In this document: positions 33,901-44,390 of the stretch, in pieces
Position numbering within the stretch: position 1 is the stretch's first letter
How the letters are laid out: each line of letters starts with the position of its first letter
Assembly: GCA_945643635.1 (NCBI GenBank)
Contig: CALZFC010000044.1
Coordinates: forward strand, 124,001 to 188,000
Reading direction: 5' to 3'
Source of the DNA: Allodiplogaster sudhausi
Taxonomy: Eukaryota; Nematoda; Chromadorea; Rhabditida; Diplogasteridae
Length of the DNA: 64,000 nt
Made by a program: the position numbers and the translations under genes
The notes under the pieces: model-generated
Seen by the model: only the letters and a program-made list of their open reading frames with translations
Databases searched by the model: none
What the model was told of the DNA's origin: nothing

Positions 33901-36900
33901 CAAAAATAACTGTAATAACTCTATATTACTTCTTCTTCCTTGCAGATTCAATATTTAGTTGCACATGCAAGTCGCAGTTCCTCTTTGATCCAACGTAGTC
34001 TATTCTTCCCTTGTGGAGAACACCCTCATAGTCAATCTTTGAAATAAATATCATGTTATTTTCGCTAATTCATCCTCTTTTTCACTTCCTTAACATTTAA
34101 TTTCATACCTCACTCGTCTCTGACAGTCCGAAGTTAGCGAGTTTCTTTCGCGGAAATACAGTATATTGATCTTCCCCATCATTGCCTTTCTCGATCCACT
34201 TAATCACACCGTGAGTCTGTGCCACCTTCTTCGCCATCGCACTCAATAAGGTATCGGATGGATAAACGATCTTTATTCATAATTCAGTATTGTTTGGGCG
34301 ATACAGGACGTAGTGCTTCTGGAGATTGCAAATGATCGCTGCTTCATCGAACTTAATGTCAACTACCTTACACATTATATTATTGATCTAATACTTTATC
34401 ATTCATCAAAGATGCACCCACTCGCCACCACAGTCATCAGGGAACGTATTCGAACGAAGAAGTCAGCGGCATACATACACAGACACCTCGTTAATCAAGG
34501 CTACTCAATTGGACACCGTACTGTTGGTCGAATAATCAAAAAATATGTTATGAAGAAGCGGAAAGTTCGCGCAGACAGAAGCAGCCGTTTTACTGTCCTT
34601 CAGAAGCGTCATGCTCTCCAGGTGACTACAGATTTTCTCCACAACCCCTGGCTGTCCTCATGTTCTCTCTTTCGCTTTCACTATCTCCGACTCTCACTAA
34701 CCCCCCCCCCCCATCTTTATCTCTCACTACACATTTATCTCTCCCCCTCTCTTGTCTCGCAATGTAAAATAGAGAAGAAAAAAAAGTTCAGGAACTGCTG
34801 AGATTGTACAAGGGCGATCCGTCTTTAACAGCTAGGAATGCAGTCAACCTTCTCCTCGAAGTCACCGGCTGTAGGTTCTCGCTCTCCACCCTGAAGAGGC
34901 TCCGCCGAGAAGCAGGATTGAAGAAGTACTCTGTTAAGTACTGTCAAATGATAAGAGATGCGAACAAGCAGAAGCGGCTGGAATGGTGCATAGCTCTAAG
35001 GAATTCGGGAGACACCCTAGTCGATGTAGTATTCACCGACGAAACAAGACTACAAGCGGATCCTAACAACCCACTCCGCTTGCTCACTGAGATCCCAATC
35101 GCCTTGCACCCCTCCCTAAACATCCAGTCAGCCTCCATGCCTACGGTGGAATCACCTGGAGAGGCCCTACTCCGCTCTACATATTCGACGGAAAGGTACA
35201 ACATCATTTGCTGCACCCATTTATTAAAACACATAATTTGCCTGAGTATAACAAAGGGAAAATCACAGGAGCGCATGAATTCTGAGATGTTTTGCGATAT
35301 TGTCGAGGAAGTAATTCTACCTTTTTCACGTGATGTCTACAATGGCAGGTTCAGAGGAAGTTTAAATGCTATGAAAAGACACTACACTGTGTTCAAATTT
35401 TATAAGTGACCCTACATAGAAAATAAAAGGACCTTAGACTTCGAGTCGCTCAAGACAATGCGCCACAACACACCAGCGCGTACACAAAAGCTCGCTTTGC
35501 AATGATGGGGGTGGAAGTTATGCCTTGGCCCGCAGAGTCTCCTGACCTCAACTGCATCGAGCTCGTTTGGGCGGAGCTGAAACGATACATCAAGTCGGTT
35601 TGAACATTGCTGATAATGCCACTGATATTTCTGATAAAGTTGCCACTGCACCGGCCATAGCAAAGACGACCTAATGCAAACTGTCACGAGATTCTGGGAA
35701 AACGAACTCACTGTGGCGAAGTGTCGAAACTACATTACTCACGTTAGAAGAACAGCAATCCCTAAGGTCATAGCGGCCAGAGGAGGAAATTTCGTTGAGT
35801 AAATTGATAACTGGATTTGGAGATTAAATGTCATTTCATGTTTACTATCACTTCTGTTCGTTTTTTAAACCTTCGAAATATACCTAAACTAAATACAATG
35901 TCTGCTTCATTGTTCATCCAATATTTACAGTTGCCAATTTATACGATAAAGAATACTGAATATTGTCCTGTTTGATACACTAGCGACGTCGTCGTGATGA
36001 ATCTGCGTGACCACGGCTGGCGAATGGAACTTAGCCAATCGAAATCTAAATAAACCACAAGCAACAACCTGATCGTTAAGAACAATCAAATATACTTATA
36101 AAAAGACTGATCTATATATACTTATAAAAAAACTGATCTAAAGTCGGAAGAATAGATGCGCAGTCTCGAGAACAGAAGAAGGCTTTGCAGACGCATTTAC
36201 AGCTACAGGAGAAGATGATTCGAACTGCAAAAATAACAAGCTTGTTCTATCAGTGATGACTGAGATAAACAAAAGATTAAATAAAGAAGAGGATCTGAAT
36301 ATTATAAGAAATCTCAATTAATTCAATGATATACAACATCGGCCTAATATTAAGGCATTCGCTAACATTATGCGGAATAATCAAAGTGTTTGCTATGGTG
36401 AGTAATATAAATAGCTTTGCAAGGGTTTTAAGGTTTGAAAAAGGAATCGTTTAAAGAAACGAACCATAATGGGAGCATCGGACCGCGTGTTCTCGGCGGA
36501 AGTTCTCGTAGTCGAACCGCTCGCAACTTAAAAAACAACAACATAAGCATTTTTTGCTGTCCTTATTTTCTATTAACGAAACAAAAATTAGCTTCCTATA
36601 ATAAAAAAGGGCGATAAATTGCCTAAGTTAAAAAAACAACTTTCTTAGCCATGCAAATTCGTTCTAATATTCAGTTACAAGCAACTTTCTTATATCAGCA
36701 TCTTTTCTTCAGTCATAAGCATCTTTCTTATAACAACAGCTTTCTAAATTTGAGTGCAAATAACATCAATCTGATGAAAATAATAACCTGAAAAAATAGA
36801 CGCTTGCGCGTACTCAGAAGAGAAGACGGTTGTCACCAGAATTCCTTTGCTGCGCAAGGCTAGGCAGCAACTCCATCTCAGCGCGAGTGCAAGGCCGAGA

Positions 36901-38375
36901 CGCCAGGTGCTCTCAAAGGCCGCTTACAATCTCCGGTAACAGAAAAAACAACGAACAACTCTAAGAGAACGATTGACCTTGGGAAATGTAACCGGCGCAG
37001 TGCTCGCCTGATCGCCTCCGCTTCGCACGCATCGGCTGATCGCTCATGGCAGCCATGCATCCAGAAGCAGTGACACCTCAACAGTTATGACAATTAACTA
37101 AATTAATCACGCGGAGACAAAACAGACTCCAAAAGAAACGGAAACATCTTGAACCCAGTACTGCTCATATTCTTGTAGTTTGTAATCTAGTGTCAAGCGA
37201 CACCACCCAAAAACACGGCCCTGAGCCATGAAACTGCCGACTTCGTTTTTACGGCCTTTTCAGATTCTTTTTTTAAAATCCGACTGTATAAACATGTTCA
37301 GCATGTCCAAAACCACCCTAAAAAATATAGGGAACTGTGTAAAAGTGCCTAACATCGTTCAAATTCCAATTGAGATTATTTAGATTAATCTAATTAATCT
37401 ATGTACCTGAAATGTTGGGCGGGACTGTAGAGCACCGATCACGAGACCTCACGACTCGCACGGTTACTCGCACATATGTAGACTACCACTGCGCCGTCAG
37501 CTGACAGTCATTCCATTGAAATTTGTTTTCCCCTTACAGTGCCCGCAGCGGACCAATTCTGCTGCTGACGACGAACGAGGAGAAGAAGGAAGCCAACCTC
37601 GAATTGCATCAGCGATATCACGCGTTTGCAAAGGAGATCGATCGCATTGTTTTGAGCGTCGGCAAGTCTATGAAGGGGACGATAGACTCTTTGGTGCGTA
37701 AATTTTATTATATGCAATCATTGCGTGAATCAAGTGCTACCCGTTGCAACAACTGATTAAATCCCTTTTATGAACATAGAGCAATAAGTAAAGTGATACA
37801 GGAGTAATTACCTTTTAGATGGTTAATGCCATACGTTACAGCAGATTTGATTTATTTGCAGGCTGCGCTCGACCTGCTGCTCCGCACTCACTTGAAGAGA
37901 CTTCCCGATGATGTCGACCCCAGCGCCTTCAACAACGAATGCCACGCGCTCTCACTGGCCGAACTGGCGAGGACGCACGTCGAGGGAATGCTCAAGTGCA
38001 AGACAACGCTCTACAAGGTTAGCGAGACTACACCTTTTTTGCGTTGTCACATAATTATGTGTCATTCTTAGTGACATCTAATTCGCGATCTCATATTCCT
38101 AGTTCTCGTTTTCTAACTGCTTCTCTCTCTCCTCTCTCTCTCTTTCTCTCTTTTTTGCTGTTTATTTGTGGAACTCGTTTACCAATTCTTTTCTAATTCG
38201 TTTACAGGAAATTAACGCAATCGAGAACGACTCCGTGACCGTCGAGGTTCTGCTGGGAGACAAAAGGAAGGCGTTCGAGGACGCCAAGAAGGTGGCGGAC
38301 ACGGCCATCCAAGTGGCCGTCGCAAAGTGGAATGAGGCCATTAAAGCCTTCGTCCACTCGCGTCACAGACTTTGA
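27017..38375 (+). CDS. Protein kinase (STE-like) with long helical C-terminal tail
   Basis: Exons at 27017-27085, 27388-27486, 27716-27856, 28773-28853, about 28945-28984, then pieces near 29200-29287, 29341-29415, 29489-29560, 29660-29714, 29882-30048, 37541-37692, 37861-38018 and 38208-38375 (TGA). Kinase hallmarks in order: glycine loop [19 protein letters not shown] (catalytic Lys), REL (helix C Glu), [17 protein letters not shown] (HRD loop), CDFGMSG (DFG), KAPEI (APE), CDVYSIGR, and the end [15 protein letters not shown] Ser/Thr-rich linker follows. A helical tail then comes ([25 protein letters not shown]-like, [30 protein letters not shown]). The phase across the 7.5-kb intron holding the Tc1/mariner element fits (CG|T = Arg). 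The N-terminus is not found. Splice sites before DFG and before APE are not canonical, so a partly decayed gene is possible. Substrate unknown. Confidence 0.75.
30648..31770 (+). repeat. Left terminal inverted repeat of the Tc1/mariner element
   Basis: Near-identical to the reverse complement of 36317-37427. It contains two exon-like segments (31028-31106, 31559-31620) that fit as the first exons of the transposase. Low divergence from the right repeat suggests recent activity or gene conversion. Confidence 0.95.
32631..34237 (-). CDS. Accessory gene of the Tc1/mariner element, BEN-domain-like
   Basis: Seven minus-strand exons join in frame into 414 residues: 34109-34237, 33930-34036, 33662-33878, 33440-33593, 33217-33389, 33010-33155, 32631-32949. 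All donors are GT. N-terminal module: [20 protein letters not shown] and [14 protein letters not shown], which resembles the KW.d..v.V.P / G..yea.vl..Gsk..c module seen before BEN domains. A Ser/Gln-rich linker and a coiled segment follow ([13 protein letters not shown]). Then comes a helical C-terminal block ([20 protein letters not shown] ... [15 protein letters not shown]) shaped like a BEN domain. The tail is Arg/Ser/Pro-rich ([19 protein letters not shown]). BEN domains bind DNA, so a role in repressing or guiding the transposase is possible but not shown. It lies antisense within the proposed transposase intron 3. No frameshift or internal stop. Confidence 0.7.
34622..34791. repeat. Pyrimidine-rich intron with C12 run
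   Basis: CT-rich tract including a run of about 12 C at 34701-34712, immediately before the acceptor of transposase exon 5. Confidence 0.85.
35803..36316. other. AT-rich spacer between transposase and right terminal repeat
   Basis: No coding sequence. A short repeat around TATACTTATAAAAA..ACTGATCTA occurs twice at about 36091-36142. Confidence 0.6.
36317..37427 (-). repeat. Right terminal inverted repeat of the Tc1/mariner element
   Basis: Mirror copy of 30648-31770. It carries duplicate, inward-pointing copies of the two putative first exons (about 36978-37056 and 36464-36525 on the minus strand), from which transcription would run toward the element centre on the opposite strand. Confidence 0.95.
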
Positions 38376-39660
38376 CTCCTCCCCATCTTTGTCTCTCTCT
38401 CTCTCTTCTCCCTCGCTGTCATTCATCCTTTGTTCAATTCAAAATTGGTATAAATCTTTTTTGTGGGTTTTTTTGTCGAATTGTGGAAGTAATATTCTTA
38501 TACAATACGGTAATTTTCACTTTCAAACTGGCAAAGTACGAAAAAGCTTTTGATCATCAATATAAGAGGTGGCAGATTGCGGAGAAATTAGAGATAACAT
38601 TTTTAGTCTCTCACTCATTCTTTACTTCTTTCTCATACGTGCTGAGCTCAAGATAATGTGCCTCTAATTGAGCAGTGAGGGCATAGGGCATCAACATCGA
38701 ATACCTTTAGCTCATGGTCAGTAGCTTTTTTGTCGACCTGCACCTCTCTCACCACTCGGATGCTCAAATAGACGCGAGCAAATATAAAATGAAAATAAAT
38801 GTGCGTTTGAGGGAAGGAACGGAGAAAGAAAATGAAGAAATGAGATCGGAAAAGGAAAGGATTGAGCTGAAACCTCGTGCGATCCGGAAGATGAGAGTAG
38901 ATTGGAAAAAGCGCTTTGATGTAATCGAGCGACTTTTTTGCGGGAAATTGTGAACTCTCAGGTTAAACTTGCAATCTTTGTATTTCGCCGATTTGAAATA
39001 TATGAAATTAATAAATAGAAATTAACAAGAACTTTAAAAAAGACACGTTGTACTAACCTCTTTTCGAACAACAATAAATATTCCAAAAGAATTATAACGG
39101 TGCTCATTTTACTGGAATATGAATGTGAGTCGAAAAAATATTTTCTTAGCTTAATTATTATTGAGATTTGTTCAACGTATACAAATTTATGAGGTAAGAC
39201 AGCTTGCATATAATGACAGAATTAATCAGTGAATACAAGTTAGAAAGCGAAAAAAAGCAAGAATAGTTTCCTACATATGCATACACTTTCTTTCTTTTCT
39301 CTTTCATCTTGACCCGGATACGGAATAAACTACATGTGTTCCTTTCGGCAGACACTGCATGTTGAATAGCTTAATATTTTTGCAAATTGTCCGAAAATGT
39401 AAAAAAAAAAGTAGATTCATTAAATGCACGCAGCGTCCTTAACATAAAATACTTCACGAAGAATGGAATCAATTTTCAAGGCCAAACAAAGACAAAATCA
39501 TTCACCCCGTCTTCACATTCAGGAGCCAATCGTCCGAATGGCCTCCAGTATTAATGTCTGGTCATTCTTCCACCTTTTTTCTCTTCTTCGAAGCGTTACC
39601 TTTATGAAATGAAAATTTTTTTATAAAAGCAATCTTTCGCTGACATAACGTTAACTTCAG
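38376..39660. other. Intergenic stretch
   Basis: Includes a CT tract (38390-38425) and low-complexity A/T DNA. Upstream exons of the following membrane-protein gene should lie here but none was identified. Confidence 0.5.
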
Positions 39661-40465
39661 AGCCCACACCTGCCGGAGGCCGAGACTCTGCCCACCTTCA
39701 TCGAGGCGTATTTTCTTTAACCTCATGAAATTATTCCTTAAGGATTCAGAATCCGTTTCACACTAAAAACCGAATTAATTCAATTAACTTACAAGTATTT
39801 GTGAAATTCGTTCAAGCAAAACACTCGGATGAGGCCGGAACCACGAGCGGCCTGTCTCTTTTCTCTTTACGAGCTAACATATTCTAATCTATGTATGCAT
39901 AATGATATTAAAGGACCGCTCCAGCGAATGTACGTGCATATCAGAAGAAAACATTTCTCCTCATGTTCTCACTTCTTTCCCTTATCTCTAAAGCTTCTTT
40001 AGGTGCAAAGAAAGTACCATATGTTGAGCGAGCACACGAGAGCGAATGGAAATAGTGCGTGTTGTTGAAGATAGAAAAAAGGATGGTGAAAATTTCATCT
40101 GATATGCACGCACATTCTCCGGAGTGGTCCTTTAAGATATCTTCTTTAAGTGATCATTAAATGTTAGTATTTATAGAGGAAAGCGATGGGCGGTGATCGT
40201 TGTGGGAGTCTTGCTGTTGGTAGGACTCATCGGAATCCTCGTGGTCGGCTGTCTCCACCGGAGATTCCCCTTCTTCAAGAAGATGAAGAAGCAGCAGCAG
40301 CAGCAGAAGGAAGTCTTCGACGACAAAAGGCGAAAGAAAATGAAGAAGAAGAACCGACCCACCCTCGTCAGCACTGGCTGTTCGTGTTGGCCTGCATTTC
40401 ACCCTCCTCCCTCTGCCTCTTCTCGCTCTTTATCTCTCTCTTTCTCTCTCGTTGTCTCTCCCTAA
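39661..40465 (+). CDS. C-terminal part of a single-pass membrane protein
   Basis: Exon 39661-39707 (after AACTTCAG) joins in phase to 40177-40465. The joined end reads HLPEAETLPTFIEAGKRW, then a 20-residue transmembrane helix (VIVVGVLLLVGLIGILVVGC). Next is a short juxtamembrane His-Arg-Arg and a very basic, Gln-rich cytosolic tail (KKMKKQQQQQKEVFDDKRRKKMKKK), then a Ser/Pro tail that runs into a CT tract before TAA. The last part may be intron if a donor lies after the basic tail. The topology suggests a type I or tail region of a receptor or adhesion-type protein. Family not recognised and the N-terminus not found. Confidence 0.5.
39912..40131. mobile_element. TTAA-flanked MITE in the membrane-protein intron
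   Basis: A 220-bp element with about 45-bp imperfect inverted repeats (AGGACCGCTCCAGCGAATGT...; mirror ACATTCTCCGGAGTGGTCCT). It is flanked by TTAA at 39908-39911 and 40132-40135, a piggyBac-type target. Confidence 0.75.
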
Positions 40466-40648
40466 TTTTCACTATCTGTAATCCCTTCAGCAATAGATTA
40501 TCATTCAAACTATGCAGAGGGATAATAAATGCGCTAATATTTTATTTTTAGTTAAACAGAGCCGAAAACGAGAAGGCACGGCCCTCCAAACCGCGCGGCT
40601 TGCTGTAAGAATTTGGGTAGCTACAACGATACTCAGTATATGAACGTT

Positions 40649-40707
40649 AAAACCGCGGGATATTTAAAAATAGCATACGGTATTTTATACCGTAGTTTCG
40701 CGGTTTT
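40649..40707. repeat. Compound palindrome
   Basis: Outer arms AAAACCGCG (40649-40657) and CGCGGTTTT (40699-40707), inner arms TACGGTAT / ATACCGTA separated by TTT. Predicts a strong hairpin of about 60 bases. It may be a tiny transposon remnant. Confidence 0.8.
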
Positions 40708-40796
40708 TCCCGTATAAAAACTAAATTCTCTAAGGCTATTCCGTTCGAGAGTTCGGAAAAATCATATTTTTGCTCTAACATGGTCATGCTGACCTT

Positions 40797-41014
40797 CCGA
40801 ACTGGTCTGCGTAGGAGCATATTCCAGCCGCAACGCGTGAGGGTACGGTACGTCGTTGGGTAGCGTTATGACCGAGCGTTTTTGCACTGACTGGAGGCCC
40901 GGGGAAGGAGCGCCGAAGAGCAGTGCCAAGTACGCCTCATCAAATGGCGAGAAGAATCCAAAGCCGGCGTCGGTCTCCGTCTCGATCTCCAAGCAGGAAT
41001 CAACAGAGGGTATA
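40797..41014 (-). CDS. Possible isolated exon, strand uncertain
   Basis: GC-rich, coding-like block. The minus strand reads DSCLEIETETDAGFGFFS, FDEAYLALLFGAPSPGL and VITLPNDVPYPHALRLEY with a possible donor at its end. The plus strand reads ERFCTDWRPGEGAPKSSAK... from an ATG at 40869. The minus reading is longer and looks more like a folded protein. No family recognised. Confidence 0.3.
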
Positions 41015-41099
41015 ATATTCCACAAGAAAAAGCAGTTAAAACTGAGTCGAATACAGCTTTATAATCAAAATCTGAGGATACTTTTTTGGGAATATGTAT

Positions 41100-41700
41100 T
41101 TGAATGCTGACTGTTGAAGGCGTTTTTGCTGAATTTTTTTTAAATCAAATATTTAAAATTTGTTCTTTTGAAACATCTAGCACTCAGTAATGGGTATTCC
41201 TGAATTCTTCGAAGTTCTCTTATGATATACTACTCAAAAGTACTCAAAAAGTCATGAAATTTCATTTTTACGAGAATTGATGGTGAAATAAATGTACGAA
41301 AACCCATTCGGAGCCAACTATCAGGTCATTTGTGAACCGGAGTGCCAAAACGGTCATAACCAGTCGAAAGAGCAGAGACTTTTGCATAATATATCCACCG
41401 ATGAAAGAGAAATACCAGTTCATGTTTCAGAAATCTTGAAATTACGAAAAAATTCGACGACAGGATTTTGAGCTGTTCTGAGATAAATGGTACCAATGGA
41501 ACTTATGTTCTGAAAACTGTTCCATAAGGTTTTTTGAGACGAGAAACATAAATTTGACGTTCATTCTATGGTACCCAAAACCAGAAGAATGAAATATAGT
41601 ATGCAGAAATTTTGAATTTCGATTAAACGTGCCATGGCTGATACTCAAAAGAAGAAAATATTCATTATATTACTACATTTTTAGGATGACAATTTATATG
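41100..41700. other. AT-rich stretch, nothing recognised
   Basis: No exon, repeat partner or RNA signal that I can support. Confidence 0.5.
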
Positions 41701-41721
41701 CAGTGTTAGAGCGGAGTTCTG

Positions 41722-41845
41722 AAAAAATTGGGTCATTAACAAATTGATCTCTTCCTGTAATAATCATTATGCTGCCATGATATGGCGAAGAGACATTGTC
41801 TTTTTTACCCAAACCTCCCCCCGTGGTTCTGCCCCACACAGCCGC
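41722..41845 (-). repeat. Repeat family R, copy 1 (short)
   Basis: Reverse-oriented copy of a block that reads, in the forward copies, GGCGGAACCACCGGGGT..GGTATGGGT, then TATTGTGGC.GCATAATGATTATTACCGGAAA and GAATCAATTTGTTAATGACC. Diverged. Confidence 0.7.
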
Positions 41846-42099
41846 CTTTTTCTCTTGTCACGAATGAAATTGTAGTGCAACGAAATAGAAAAGGCTAACT
41901 CTGTTCGGATTGTCCAGATGCTTCTTCCATTCTCTCTTCAGTATCCCGTAGACGTCGACGCTGACGATTCCTGATGGGAGCTGAATCGTCAAGAATGATT
42001 ATTAGTCTTACATGAGCTCCAACTACCCGTATTCCTAGAGCATCAAACTGACCAGCTCAGCAGCGATGAGATCTTGTATATATCTTTATTCGCATACAT

Positions 42100-42870
42100 G
42101 ATGTTACTTAATGCGAGAACATTACAATGGCATAGATGCACTTACATGTAAAGCTAAAGACAATGACAGAATAAAATGCAAAACGAAGGAAAAGAAAAGA
42201 AAAGAAAATTACGAGAGAAAAGGAAAAACGAGAAAGAATAAAGGGAGGAGAAAACAGGCAAATCGAATGTATGATGACAAACAAATTATTTGCGAACCAT
42301 TAAAGCGTTGTTTTTAAATGAATCAAAAGAGAGAGAAAAATCGCAATCGGATAGACTATTAAGCACCTTGAATGTTTTATGAACAATTGAATTTTTAAGA
42401 GTATTGTCACTAGCCTTAAAAGTTGGATATAGCTTGAAAGATCTACCCCTGGTTCGGGAGGGAACAATGTTGAAAAATACTGACAAAGGCAAGTCAGACT
42501 GACCAGAACATAGCGAGAACATAATTTTATAACATGCAATTTCCCTGCGAAGTGTGAGCGATTGGAGGGAGAATTTGGAGCATGCATTTTCATATGACAA
42601 GAACTTAAATCGACAGCGTGCATACGAGACGTCTAAGGAAATATTTCTGGACACTTTCGATCAAGTTAACTTCTCGAATCAGATGGGGGTCATAAACTGG
42701 AGATGCATACTCTATAATTGATCTAACTTATGCTATATATGCAGCTACAAGAGCTTTGGCACTGCGAGAGCGTATGCAGAGGAAAAGAAAATTGGTGCGC
42801 TTGTTTGCCTTCTTAACAATATATTGTTCGGCTCTTTCGATCGCAGCAGAAGAGACGGTTATATGTATTT
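42100..42870 (-). pseudogene. C-terminal remnant of a LINE (CR1/jockey-like) reverse transcriptase ORF
   Basis: Read on the minus strand from about 42870: KKANKRTNFLFLCIRSRS, a stop, then RSIIEYASPVYDPHLI and EVNLIESVQKYF. After a frameshift come SYENACSKFSLQSLTLRREI, FNIVPSRTRGRSFKLYPTF and KTFKVLNSL, ending in TAA near 42286. The EYASPVW.P..I..IE.VQ...TR and L.sL..RR..., R.....F.vLN.L pattern is the usual region downstream of the reverse-transcriptase domain in CR1/jockey-type LINEs. It has at least one stop and one frameshift. An A-rich segment on the plus-strand side (about 42180-42240) does not look like a clean tail. Confidence 0.7.
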
Positions 42871-42889
42871 CAGCAATATAAATAAGGGC

Positions 42890-43420
42890 AATGCTTCGAT
42901 TTCAGTTCAGTTTTGTATTTGTTTTGTATTTTCTTCTTTGTAAATGATTAATTTATCTTATAGAAATTAAACCACAGTCAAAATAACAATAATATCTATA
43001 ATTCGTCTGGTAGTAAATGTTTACATTATATGTTGATATTATGTATTTATATACGATAACGCCAATCGTTTGTTATATTCAGTAACAACGAAAGCAAACG
43101 CTTGTATGTATTTCAAATCGTTAGCGAATGAATTAATTAAAAGCTAATCTACCTAGATGACCGTACTTTTGTATAAGAATTCAAAGTAGAATGATAAACG
43201 CATTTCATAAAGGGGAATGGCCATAACAGTTTTTCATGAAAATGAATCCAAACAAAATTAAGAAGGTTTAAGAAAGCTAATGTACTGCTTGTGAAAGATT
43301 GAGACATTATCAAACCAATTCCTTTCCGGTAATAATCATTATGCGACAATAAGGCTGACCAAGACACATTATTTTATGACGCGTACCTAACCCGGTGGTT
43401 CCGCCCACCCTATTTTTGCT
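42890..43420 (-). repeat. Repeat family R, copy 2 (long)
   Basis: Reverse copy including the ACCGGG-side block at 43302-43410 and the long AT-rich body shared with 44012-44390 and 46228-46740 (TTTTGACTGTGGTTT, ATAAATTAATCATTTACAAAG, ATATAATGTAAACATTT). Confidence 0.7.
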
Positions 43421-44011
43421 ATATGTAGATCCGAACTGACCTACTCTGATAATTCGCTGGCAATGAGGTCTATTTCTGCATTCTACGTCTCAGCACTCAA
43501 ATTATTCGCATCGCTGCTATAAACAATAAACATGGCTGGTGTAAAGCATGAATGCACCCGGAAAGGCCGTGAGGAGAAAAAGCACTTTTCCCAACGCTCT
43601 ACGCTTGAATTTAAGGATTGACTTCATAAGACTTTACCTATTTCTGCCCATGCCCATCCTCATTCTTCCAGGAAGAATGTGATAACTAGAAAGGAAGCGG
43701 CAAGCCACGCTTGAGATTGGAAAGAAGAGAAGAGAGGTAGAGAGAAAAAGACTCAGTTTGCGCTGTAATTGCTATGATATTAAAAAAATTTTAGACTATA
43801 GTGTTGCAAATTTTTTATATTTTGCGAACTATTCAGTGGTTCTGCGTGCTCTGTTCTTGTCTACGGCATACTCAAGAAAGAGAGGAAGAAGCAGCTAGAC
43901 AATCCGAGCAGAATCAGCATTTTCAATTTCATTGCAATCTCTTATAGAATTTTATCGACGAATCGTCGCTTAGCATCGGCGTTATTCAGCTCGGAAATAT
44001 AGCAAAAGTAA
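43421..44011. other. Spacer between R copies
   Basis: No gene seen. A short block CTC.GTTTGCGCTGTAATTGCTAT at about 43755-43775 recurs at about 50985-51005, near the 3' end of the acyl-CoA oxidase gene. Confidence 0.5.
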
Positions 44012-44390
44012 GGTAGGCGGAACCACCGGGGTAGGTATAGGTGACAAAAAGATATCTATTCGCCAAACTTATTGTGGCTGTATAATGATTATTACCGGAA
44101 AAGAATCAATTTTTTGGATTGAATTTCATATCAAGACTGGTAAATGCGGTCCTCAAGGTGATCCCGGTAGATTATCACTTGAATAGTCTATTAGCTAGGG
44201 AACAGAACATGCGATTGTCTTTGTCGTAAATAAATACATAATATCCACATATAATGTAAGCATTTACATCAAGAATGCTTACTATAATTGATATTTTGAC
44301 TGTGTTTTAATTTCTATAAGATAAATTAATCATTTACGAAGAGAAAATACAAAACAAATCCTCCAATACACGTTTGGGCAGCCCAACGGC
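44012..44390 (+). repeat. Repeat family R, copy 3
   Basis: Forward copy starting GGCGGAACCACCGGGGT at about 44015, continuing into the AT-rich body to about 44390. Confidence 0.75.

Larger units (their letters stand above)
31028..35802 (+). pseudogene. Tc1/mariner DDE transposase with one frameshift
   Basis: Proposed exons are 31028-31106, 31559-31620, 32059-32139, 34412-34621, 34792-35195, 35269-35348, 35438-35593, 35640-35802. Phases agree at every junction and the summed length is one base short of a multiple of three. Exons 1-3 give a basic, Ser/Thr-rich leader ([20 protein letters not shown]...). Exon 4 carries the helix-turn-helix ([28 protein letters not shown]). Exon 5 has VVFTDETR (first Asp), then the frame shifts near 35085-35100 before [20 protein letters not shown]. 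Exon 7 has [10 protein letters not shown] (second Asp) and [11 protein letters not shown] (catalytic Glu, DD34E spacing). The leader exons lie in the terminal repeat and their link to exon 4 across a 2.3-kb intron is inferred from phase. Confidence 0.8.
30648..37427 (+). mobile_element. Two-gene Tc1/mariner element with 1.1-kb terminal inverted repeats
   Basis: Ends are CAGTCCCGCCC...GGGCGGGACTG, flanked by TA at 30646-30647 and 37428-37429, the standard Tc1/mariner insertion. Length is 6780 bp. Terminal repeats 30648-31770 and 36317-37427 differ only by a 9-base unit of an ATTAATTAG-type repeat and a few substitutions. It carries a DDE transposase (plus) and an accessory gene (minus). It sits in an intron of the kinase gene. 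Most Tc1/mariner elements are 1-2.5 kb with one gene and short or moderate repeats, so size, repeat length and second gene are all unusual. Confidence 0.92.

Noticed and set aside
30648..37427. Maverick/Polinton or other viral-like giant element
   Set aside because: Long terminal repeats suggested it, but there is no polymerase, integrase or capsid-like gene, and the ends (CAGT, TA) and DD34E core are Tc1/mariner.
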